A stretch of 6,419 nucleotides of DNA, taken from positions 29,111 through 35,529 of the forward strand of contig DLFZ01000004.1 of the NCBI GenBank assembly GCA_002482435.1, in the 5' to 3' direction. Both the position numbers and the translations under genes were made by a program. Shown piece after piece: positions 1-5,195 of this stretch (positions within the stretch are counted from its first letter, which is position 1; each line of letters begins with the position of its first letter). The DNA is from Christensenella sp. UBA7707. Its GTDB lineage: Bacteria > Bacillota > Clostridia > Christensenellales > CAG-138. The notes under the pieces were generated by a model, which was not told where the DNA came from, made no database searches, and saw nothing but the letters and a program-made list of their open reading frames with translations.

Positions 1-627
1 GAAGTTGTGCGAGAGCCGTATGCCTGCGAAAACAGGCTCTTTGAAAACGCGGGGGAGGCGCTTGCCCTGCTGCACCGCGCGCTTCAAAAGTACAACGGCG
101 CTTCCCTACGGGAGGGAAACCTGCTTGGCGAGGCGGACGGCTGGATGGCAGCGGCGCTTGAAAAAAGCGGCTGGCCATTTTTTACGCCCGAAATATATGA
201 AGGCATTGTTGCCCGCCTGCGCGAAATCAACGATGCGCTCCCGCGCCAGCCGATTCACCGTGACGTGCATTTTGGGAACCTTTTGTTTTCTGACTGTGCG
301 TTTTCCGGTTACCTTGATTTCGATCTGAGCCACAGGAACGTGCGCGTGTTTGACCTTGCGTATTTTTGCGCCGGACTGCTTGTGGGCAAAGAGAATTCGC
401 CTGAGGCAGAGCATTGGTTTTTAATGGTGGAGCATATCGCGCGCGGGTACGAGCGGGCAACAAAACTTACCGAGGCTGAAAAGCGCGGGTTTGGATGCGT
501 GATGATGTGCATAGAGCTGCTGTTTTGCGCGTATTTCCTTGATGTGGGTGAGCGGGAGCGGGCAGAAAACGCGTGGTTCACCTGTCGATTCCTTCTGGAA
601 AACCAAAATAGGTTGCATCTTGCATAA
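1..627 (+). CDS. Phosphotransferase of the aminoglycoside/choline kinase family, 5'-truncated
   Basis: The open frame runs in from the left edge, so the true start is probably upstream; a GTG at position 7 lies in frame but has no visible ribosome binding site. The 208 residues seen are the C-terminal lobe of an APH/choline-kinase-like fold. The catalytic loop is HRDVHFGN at residues 86-93 counted from the left edge (the family form is HxDxHxxN; Asp88 would be the catalytic base, Asn93 a metal ligand). LDFD at 105-108 follows, with Asp106 as the expected magnesium ligand. A mostly helical tail closes the protein. The ATP-binding N-lobe is missing because of the window edge; intact relatives are usually about 300-350 residues. 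Such kinases phosphorylate small hydroxylated molecules (aminoglycosides, homoserine, choline, spore-coat-related substrates). Nothing here fixes the substrate, so resistance should not be assumed. The gene ends at a terminator and converges on the tetR gene, so it is probably unrelated to the cit operon. Confidence 0.85.
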   Translation, partial: EVVREPYACENRLFENAGEALALLHRALQKYNGASLREGNLLGEADGWMAAALEKSGWPFFTPEIYEGIVARLREINDALPRQPIHRDVHFGNLLFSDCAFSGYLDFDLSHRNVRVFDLAYFCAGLLVGKENSPEAEHWFLMVEHIARGYERATKLTEAEKRGFGCVMMCIELLFCAYFLDVGERERAENAWFTCRFLLENQNRLHLA

Positions 628-629
628 AC

Positions 630-657
630 AAAACCGGCTTGCGCCGGTTTTTTATTT
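630..657. terminator. Bidirectional intrinsic terminator
   Basis: A perfect 9-bp inverted repeat (630-638 with 643-651, core AAACCGGC / GCCGGTTT) surrounds a TTGC loop. It is followed by a T-rich run on the plus strand (648-657). It begins 2 bases after the kinase TAA stop. Read on the minus strand, the same hairpin is also followed by a T-rich tract (TTTTGTTT), about 50 bases after the tetR stop. It can therefore end both converging transcripts. Confidence 0.9.
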
Positions 658-701
658 TAAGCAAACCAATTGCTTGCTGTGAACTGTCCGTCTTAAAGCG
701 C

Positions 702-1268
702 TCATTCCTCCGCCAAAAAATCCGCAAGCATCTCCAACTGTGCACCGCACAGGCGCCCGTTGTTTTGTAAGCGATACCCGTCGAGCATTGGAAAAAACAA
801 GCGCGCACGGTTTAAAACTATCTGTGTGTCCTTTACGTTGGCGCGCAAAAGCCCAAGTTCGAGCATCACGGTCCACGCGCGGTAGGCTTCGGAAAGCTTG
901 CTTTCAAGCGGCTCGTTGCCGGTTGCGGCCTCGGCACAAAGCACCACATGCAAAAGTGGCTGTGCCGCGTCAGAAGAGAGGGTTTCAAGAAGCGTGAAAA
1001 CCGCTTCGCGAAGCGGCATTTCGCGGTTGATGCTGCCCATCCACAAAAACACAGCGTCAGTCGCGCGGACGATGTGCCCATCTGCGATGTCGTTTACAAG
1101 CTGCTCCTTAGAGGGGTAGTGGTAATAGAGCGTGCCCTTGCTCATGTTGGCGGCATCCGCAATGTCATTAAGGCTTGTGCCATGCACGCCTTTTTGCGTA
1201 AAAAGCGTTGCAGCTGTTTGTAAGATTACGTCCGATGCGCTTAAGCGCAACGCGTTTTCCTTCCCCAT
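702..1268 (-). CDS. TetR-family transcriptional regulator, candidate regulator of the cit operon
   Basis: The 188-residue protein has the standard TetR layout. An N-terminal DNA-binding domain (about residues 11-57) includes the pattern LFTQKGVHGTSLNDIADAA. The recognition helix region SKGTLYYHYPSKEQL lies at 43-57. The remaining ~130 residues are the variable helical ligand-binding and dimerisation domain, whose effector cannot be predicted from sequence. Length is normal for the family. The ATG start (1268-1266) is well supported by GGGAGG on the minus strand at 1281-1276, 7 bases upstream. The gene is divergent from citD across a 251-bp gap, the classic layout for a TetR protein that controls both its own gene and its neighbour. 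Control of the cit operon is inferred from position only; no effector or operator is proven. It converges with the kinase gene at a shared terminator. Confidence 0.93.
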   Translation of the reverse strand: MGKENALRLSASDVILQTAATLFTQKGVHGTSLNDIADAANMSKGTLYYHYPSKEQLVNDIADGHIVRATDAVFLWMGSINREMPLREAVFTLLETLSSDAAQPLLHVVLCAEAATGNEPLESKLSEAYRAWTVMLELGLLRANVKDTQIVLNRARLFFPMLDGYRLQNNGRLCGAQLEMLADFLAEE

Positions 1269-1324
1269 AAAGCAACCTCCCGGCGGGCGGAAGCAAAAAT
1301 AAAAATTATGCCCCTGCTTTTTTC

Positions 1325-1353
1325 AGTATAAGAAAAATGCGCCAAAAGCGCAA
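1325..1353 (-). promoter_or_regulatory. Candidate sigma-70-type promoter of the tetR gene
   Basis: On the minus strand, TTGCGC (1353-1348) and TATACT (1330-1325) are separated by exactly 17 bases. The -10 box matches the consensus at five of six positions; the -35 box matches at four. Transcription would start near 1318, leaving a leader of about 50 bases before the tetR ribosome binding site. It is the best minus-strand promoter I could find in the gap. Confidence 0.6.
1338..1352. promoter_or_regulatory. Short inverted repeat in the tetR promoter spacer (possible operator)
   Basis: TGCGC (1338-1342) and GCGCA (1348-1352) form a 5-bp inverted repeat with a 5-base centre. It lies between, and partly over, the -35 and -10 boxes of the candidate tetR promoter. 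The placement suits autorepression, but an inverted repeat this short can arise by chance and is weak evidence alone. Confidence 0.25.
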
Positions 1354-1372
1354 TGCACAAGCATAGCACGTT

Positions 1373-1402
1373 TTGGCAAATCGGCACTGTTTGCGGTATA
1401 CA
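1373..1402 (+). promoter_or_regulatory. Candidate promoter of the cit operon
   Basis: TTGGCA (1373-1378) and TATACA (1397-1402) are separated by 18 bases. The -35 matches TTGACA at five of six positions and the -10 is close to TATAAT. Transcription would start near 1409, giving an untranslated leader of about 110 bases before citD. A weaker alternative is TTGTAA (1423-1428) with TAAAGT (1446-1451), 17-base spacer, which would shorten the leader to about 60 bases. Confidence 0.5.
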
Positions 1403-1408
1403 TGTATA
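1397..1408. promoter_or_regulatory. Perfect 12-bp palindrome on the cit -10 box, possible TetR operator
   Basis: TATACATGTATA is a perfect palindrome. After one mismatched pair, an outer G-C pair (1395/1410) extends its symmetry. It covers the -10 of the candidate cit promoter, where a bound dimer would block RNA polymerase. TetR dimers commonly bind palindromes of this general kind. A 12-bp palindrome is expected about once or twice by chance in a window this size (another, inside citC, looks meaningless), so the position is the argument, not the symmetry. Confidence 0.35.
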
Positions 1409-1507
1409 TCTTTTCCGTCCTCTTGTAAACGCGTTGGAACGATAGTAAAGTAATAGGCGGGTACAACTCTTTTGACTATGTTGGAAGCAATTCTTCATCA
1501 AAACATC

Positions 1508-1512
1508 GGAGG
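1508..1512 (+). promoter_or_regulatory. Ribosome binding site that fixes the citD start
   Basis: GGAGG lies 7 bases before the ATG at 1520. It selects this start over in-frame codons further upstream (for example at 1472), which have no such site and would add about 16 residues absent from known CitD proteins. Confidence 0.85.
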
Positions 1513-1519
1513 CAGGAAC

Positions 1520-1816
1520 ATGCGAATCATCACAACCGGCGTTGCCGGCACGATGGAGTCGAGCGACATCATCGTGACGGTCGAACCGCGCGCCGAGGAG
1601 GGCGTGGAACTGACGCTTTCAAGCAGCGTTATGCAGCAATTCGGCAGGCAGATTGAGCACGTTATCCGCGAAACGCTCAAAGAGCTTGGCGTAACCGCCG
1701 CGGCTGTAACGGCCGTGGATAAAGGCGCTTTGGACTGCACCGTTCGTGCGCGCGTATCCGCCGCGGCTTTGCGTGCGGCGAAATCCGCCGAATACACATG
1801 GGGGACAAAGCAATGA
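1520..1816 (+). CDS. citD: Citrate lyase acyl carrier protein (gamma subunit)
   Basis: CitD carries the 2'-(5''-triphosphoribosyl)-3'-dephospho-CoA prosthetic group, through which acetyl and citryl thioesters are shuttled during citrate cleavage in the cytoplasm. The product is 98 residues, the normal CitD length. The N-terminal motif VAGTMESSD (8-16) places the attachment serine at Ser14, as in characterised CitD. A second family signature, DKGALDCTVRARV, is present near residues 67-79. Gene start: ATG at 1520 with a strong ribosome binding site. It is the first gene of the operon, and its TGA stop overlaps the citE start by 4 bases (ATGA), implying coupled translation and the roughly equal subunit amounts the complex needs. 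A malonate decarboxylase carrier protein (MdcC) is the nearest alternative, but the following citE and citF genes exclude it. Confidence 0.96.
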   Translation: MRIITTGVAGTMESSDIIVTVEPRAEEGVELTLSSSVMQQFGRQIEHVIRETLKELGVTAAAVTAVDKGALDCTVRARVSAAALRAAKSAEYTWGTKQ

Positions 1817-2700
1817 AGCAGTTGAGGCGAAGCATGCTGTTTGTACCCGGCAACAATCCGGGCATGGTGCGCGACGCGCACATCTACGGTTCGGACAGCA
1901 TCATGTTCGATCTGGAGGATTCCGTTTCCGTCAACGAAAAAGACGCGGCGCGCTTCCTTGTTTATAACGCGCTCATGTCGCTGCGCTACGGCAAAAAAGA
2001 GCTGATCGTACGCATCAACGACCTTTCAAGCGGTCTTGGCGTGATGGACCTTGAGGCCATCGTTCGCGCGAAGCCCAATGCCATCCGCCTGCCCAAAACC
2101 GAAACCGCGCAGGACATCATTGACTGCGAACGCGAAATCGAACGCATCGAGCGCGAGGCTGGTATCGAGGTGGGAAGCACCAAAATGGTGGCGGCCATCG
2201 AGAGTGCACTTGGCGTGCTCAACGCATACTCCATTGCCACAGCCTCAAAGCGCCTCGTGGCGGTCGCACTCGGCGCGGAGGACTATGTGACCGATTTGAA
2301 AACCACCAGAAGCGACGGCACGGAGCTTTTCTTTGCCCGCTGTATGATCTTAAACGCCGCGCGCGCCGCCGGCATCGACGCCATCGATACCGTGTATTCC
2401 GACGTGAACAACGAGGAAGGCTTTATTGCGGAGGCAACGCTCATCAAAAAGCTCGGGTTTGACGGCAAGAGCGTGATCAACCCGCGCCAGATCCCGCCGC
2501 TTCACGAGGTATTCATGCCCTCGGAGAAAGACCTTGAAAAGGCGCAGGCCATCGTACAGGCGCTTGAGGAAGCCAAAAAGCGCGGCAGCGGCGTAGCAAG
2601 CCTCAACGGCAAAATGATCGACAGGCCCGTGGCGCTTCGTGCGCAGCACATGATTGAGCTTGCTGCGGCGGGCAGTTTCGTCCCGGTGGAGGAGGTATAA
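1813..2700 (+). CDS. citE: Citrate lyase beta subunit (citryl-ACP lyase)
   Basis: CitE cleaves citryl-ACP into acetyl-ACP and oxaloacetate, using a divalent metal. It belongs to the HpcH/HpaI-CitE aldolase superfamily (TIM barrel). Landmarks in the 295-residue product: RRSMLFVPG (5-13), MFDLEDSV (31-38), IVRIN (65-69), RLPKTETAQD (92-101), AAIES (127-131, the expected metal-binding Glu130), LGAEDY (153-158, with Asp157), DTVYSD (192-197), FDGKSVINPRQI (216-227) and SLNGKMID (263-270). These closely follow the E. coli CitE pattern, so catalytic function is expected to be intact. I chose the ATG at 1813, inside the ATGA overlap with citD, because the protein then begins MKQLRRSMLFVPG as in relatives; an in-frame ATG at 1798 would add only five residues. 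A GGGGG stretch at 1800-1804 can serve as ribosome binding site. Citramalyl-ACP lyase of a citramalate lyase is a less likely reading. Confidence 0.96.
   Translation: MKQLRRSMLFVPGNNPGMVRDAHIYGSDSIMFDLEDSVSVNEKDAARFLVYNALMSLRYGKKELIVRINDLSSGLGVMDLEAIVRAKPNAIRLPKTETAQDIIDCEREIERIEREAGIEVGSTKMVAAIESALGVLNAYSIATASKRLVAVALGAEDYVTDLKTTRSDGTELFFARCMILNAARAAGIDAIDTVYSDVNNEEGFIAEATLIKKLGFDGKSVINPRQIPPLHEVFMPSEKDLEKAQAIVQALEEAKKRGSGVASLNGKMIDRPVALRAQHMIELAAAGSFVPVEEV
2690..2695 (+). promoter_or_regulatory. Ribosome binding site that fixes the citF start
   Basis: A perfect AGGAGG sits inside the last codons of citE, 6 bases before the ATG at 2702. The frame stays open upstream as far as 2654, but the strong site and the family length both point to 2702. 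Confidence 0.88.
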
Positions 2701-2701
2701 C

Positions 2702-4231
2702 ATGGATCTTCAGAAAATTCCGCATTATAACGAAATTCCCGCTCTCAACGGCGAATTTACGGGCGCGGCGCAAAAGCACAAGGAAACCTTCCGCGAGCGT
2801 ATGTACGAAAAGAACAAGGTCGTACCAAGCGTTGAGGAGGCTGTGCGCCTCACAGGCTTGAAAAACGGCATGACCGTTTCCTTCCACCACCACTTCAGAA
2901 ACGGCGACTATATTGTGAACATGGTGATGGATGTGCTTGCGAACATGGGCTTTAAAAACCTGACGCTTGCCGCAAGCTCCCTTACCGATATCCATGCTCC
3001 GCTTATTGAGCACATCAAAAACGGTGTGATCACACACATCGAAACAAGCGGCCTTCGCGGTAAACTCGCGGAAGAGATTTCGCGCGGTTTGATGGACTTT
3101 CCTGTTATTTTCCGCTCTCACGGCGGACGTGCGGCTGCCATTGAATCCGGCGCGCTGCACATCGACGTGGCTTTTTTGGGCGCGCCCTCGTGCGACCCTT
3201 ACGGCAATGCCAACGGCTACAACCGCGATGAGGAAAACGTTTCCTGCTGCGGCAGTCTCGGCTACGCCAAGCTCGACGCGCTTCATGCCGACAAGTGCGT
3301 GATCATCACCGATCACCTCGTGCCGTTCCCCAATGCGCCTTTCGGCATCCCCGAATCCAACGTGGATTATATCGTTAAGGTGGATTCTGTGGGCGACCCC
3401 AAGGGCATCATGAGCGGCGCGACGCGCTTTACCAAAAACCCCAAAGAGCTTTTGATCGCCAAGACCGCCGCGGACATCATCGAGGCGAGCGGCTATTTTT
3501 ACGACGGTTTTTCCATGCAGATGGGAAGCGGCGGCGCAAGCCTCGCCACCGCTCGCTTTTTGCGCGAGAAAATGCTCAAAAACGGTATCAAGGCGCGCTT
3601 TGCACTCGGCGGCATCACCGGGCAGATCGTGGAAATGCACGAGGAAGGGCTTGTGCAAAAAATCCTCGATGTGCAGTCGTTTGACCTGATTGCGGCGAAT
3701 TCCCTCAAAAACAACCGTTTCCACCAGCAGATCGACGCGTCATACTACGCGAGTTACTTAAACCGCGGCGCGGCCGTGGATCAGCTCGACTTCGTGGTGC
3801 TTTCCGCGCTCGAGGTGGATACGGACTTCAACGTGAACGTGCTCACCGGCAGCGACGGTGTGATTCGCGGCGCCATCGGCGGGCATCCGGATACGGCAGC
3901 GGGCGCAAGTTTTTCCATCGTCGTAGCGCCGCTCACGCGCGGACGCATTCCTTCCATTGTGCGGCGGGTGAACACCATCGTCACCCCGGGCGACACGGTG
4001 GACGTACTCGTTACCGACCAGGGCGTAGCGGTCAACCCTAGGCGCCCGGAGATCGCCGAAAAGCTCCGTGCGGCGGGTATGCCCATTTTCACCATCGAGC
4101 AGCTCAGGGAGCGCGGCGAGCGCATCGTGGGCATGCCAGACCCCATCGAGTACGACGAGCAGATTGTAGGCGTTGTGATGTTCCGCGACAATACGGTGAT
4201 CGACCTGATCAAAAAGGTAAAGCATGTATAA
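2702..4231 (+). CDS. citF: Citrate lyase alpha subunit (citrate:acetyl-ACP transferase)
   Basis: CitF exchanges the acetyl group on the carrier protein for citrate, giving citryl-ACP and free acetate, the first half of the citrate lyase reaction. The 509-residue product matches the usual length (about 510). It has the two-half CoA-transferase-like layout. Landmarks are SFHHHFRNGDY (60-70), AASSL and IETSGLRG further on, GAPSCDPYGNANG (160-172), ATRFTKNP near 240, the glycine-rich MQMGSGGASLA (272-282), GGHPDTAAGA (393-402) and VTDQGVAVNPRRPE (437-450). No internal stop or frameshift is seen. Only one base separates it from the citE stop, and it overlaps citC by 8 bases, so it is cotranscribed and probably translated together with its neighbours. 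It acts in the cytoplasm in the CitD-CitE-CitF complex. Closely related genes include citramalate:acetyl-ACP transferases, which this analysis cannot fully exclude. Confidence 0.96.
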   Translation: MDLQKIPHYNEIPALNGEFTGAAQKHKETFRERMYEKNKVVPSVEEAVRLTGLKNGMTVSFHHHFRNGDYIVNMVMDVLANMGFKNLTLAASSLTDIHAPLIEHIKNGVITHIETSGLRGKLAEEISRGLMDFPVIFRSHGGRAAAIESGALHIDVAFLGAPSCDPYGNANGYNRDEENVSCCGSLGYAKLDALHADKCVIITDHLVPFPNAPFGIPESNVDYIVKVDSVGDPKGIMSGATRFTKNPKELLIAKTAADIIEASGYFYDGFSMQMGSGGASLATARFLREKMLKNGIKARFALGGITGQIVEMHEEGLVQKILDVQSFDLIAANSLKNNRFHQQIDASYYASYLNRGAAVDQLDFVVLSALEVDTDFNVNVLTGSDGVIRGAIGGHPDTAAGASFSIVVAPLTRGRIPSIVRRVNTIVTPGDTVDVLVTDQGVAVNPRRPEIAEKLRAAGMPIFTIEQLRERGERIVGMPDPIEYDEQIVGVVMFRDNTVIDLIKKVKHV

Positions 4232-5195
4232 TATGGAAACGGGCGCGCCCCTTTCGGAGGCGCGCCTCTTTCAAGTGAAGAATTTTTTGAATGCGCGCGG
4301 CCTTACCATGGAGGACGCGCCGGATTATACTGTGGTTTTGCGCGACGGCAACGGGGGGATCGCGGCAACGGGCTCGCTTTGCGGAACGCTGGTCAAATAT
4401 GTGGCGGTTGCGGACACGGCGCTGGGCGAGGGCGCTTGCGCTACGGTGGTGAGCGAGCTTGTGAGCTACGCCTACCGCGGCGGCAACACACATCTTTTCC
4501 TTTTTACCAAGCCCGAAAACGACCGTATGTTTTCCTCGCTCGGGTTTTACGAGCTGGCGCGTACCAAGGACGCGCTCATGATGGAAAACAAAAAAGACGG
4601 GCTTCCCCGCTTTCTTTTGGAGCTGGAGCACGGGCCGCTAGAAAACACAGGCGCAGTGGTCGTCAACTGCAATCCGTTCACCTACGGACATCTTTATTTA
4701 ATAGAAACGGCGGTTTCGCGCTGCTCGGAGCTCCATGTGTTCGTGGTGTCGGAGGATAAGTCCGAGTTCCCCGCGGAGGTACGCTACGACCTTGTAAAGC
4801 GCGGCACGGAGCATTTAAACAACGTATACGTTCACCGCGGCGGGAAGTATATCATTTCCTCCGCCACGTTCCCTGCGTATTTTTTAAAAGACAAAAACCG
4901 CACCACGGACATTAAGGCAGACCTTGACCTTGCGCTGTTCGGCGGCCGCGTCGCACCCGCGCTCAACATAAAAACGCGCTTTGTGGGCACGGAGCCGTAC
5001 TGCGCCGTTACCAACGCGTACAACATGCGCATGAAAGCGCTTTTGCCGAGCCTTGGCATTGAAGTGGTTGAACTTGAGAGAAAGGACGGCATCAGTGCAA
5101 GCGAAGTGCGCCGCCTTATGCACGCTGGGCAGTTGGAAGCGTTAAAAAAGCTCGTGCCGCAAGTCACCTATGACTACATCGTCCGTCACACTTGA
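4224..5195 (+). CDS. citC: [Citrate (pro-3S)-lyase] ligase (acetate:citrate lyase ligase)
   Basis: CitC activates citrate lyase by ATP-dependent acetylation of the thiol on the CitD prosthetic group. The 323-residue product has two parts. An N-terminal GNAT-like domain (about 25-115) has GEGACATVVSEL at 68-79 and FSSLGFYELAR near 103-113. A C-terminal nucleotidyltransferase domain has NCNPFTYGHLYLIE (148-161, the family version of the HxGH nucleotide-binding motif), SSATFPAYFLK (212-222), FVGTEPYCAVTNAYN (263-277) and the closing ISASEVRRL (290-298). It is somewhat shorter than the roughly 350-residue proteins of Enterobacteria, mainly in loops. The ATG at 4224 overlaps the end of citF by 8 bases and has a modest AAGG upstream; a second in-frame ATG lies at 4233. 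A GC-rich hairpin lies just inside the gene. In characterised operons citC is usually first, whereas here it follows citF. Confidence 0.95.
   Translation: MYNMETGAPLSEARLFQVKNFLNARGLTMEDAPDYTVVLRDGNGGIAATGSLCGTLVKYVAVADTALGEGACATVVSELVSYAYRGGNTHLFLFTKPENDRMFSSLGFYELARTKDALMMENKKDGLPRFLLELEHGPLENTGAVVVNCNPFTYGHLYLIETAVSRCSELHVFVVSEDKSEFPAEVRYDLVKRGTEHLNNVYVHRGGKYIISSATFPAYFLKDKNRTTDIKADLDLALFGGRVAPALNIKTRFVGTEPYCAVTNAYNMRMKALLPSLGIEVVELERKDGISASEVRRLMHAGQLEALKKLVPQVTYDYIVRHT
4241..4267 (+). other. GC-rich hairpin at the start of citC
   Basis: Two copies of the self-complementary octamer GGCGCGCC (4242-4249 and 4259-4266) can pair with each other. They form eight consecutive G-C pairs plus a closing G-U pair (4241/4267) around a 9-base loop. 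In the mRNA this begins 18 bases after the first base of the citC ATG, within the region covered by an initiating ribosome. No U-run follows, so it is not a terminator. The second octamer is itself the core of a 12-bp palindrome (4257-4268). A stem of this length can occur by chance in GC-rich coding DNA. Confidence 0.5.

Noticed and set aside
102..118. Hairpin TTCCCT / AGGGAA
   Set aside because: Only 6 bp inside the kinase gene, no T-run and no special position.
1472..1519. Upstream extension of citD to 1472
   Set aside because: No ribosome binding site; the extension lies in the leader and is absent from known CitD proteins.
2654..2701. Upstream extension of citF to 2654
   Set aside because: It would overlap citE by 47 bases and add 16 unlike residues, while a perfect AGGAGG precedes the ATG at 2702.
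2603..3724. 373-residue open frame on the minus strand opposite citF
   Set aside because: It lies almost wholly antisense to the well conserved citF and the end of citE, resembles no family, and is explained by GC-biased codon positions.
3758..4225. 155-residue minus-strand frame opposite the citF end
   Set aside because: Antisense to conserved CitF motifs, with no recognisable domain.
4209..4631. 140-residue minus-strand frame opposite the citC start
   Set aside because: Antisense to the CitC GNAT-like domain, no start signal or family resemblance.
4821..4832. 12-bp palindrome AACGTATACGTT
   Set aside because: Inside citC coding sequence with no regulatory setting; one or two such palindromes are expected by chance.
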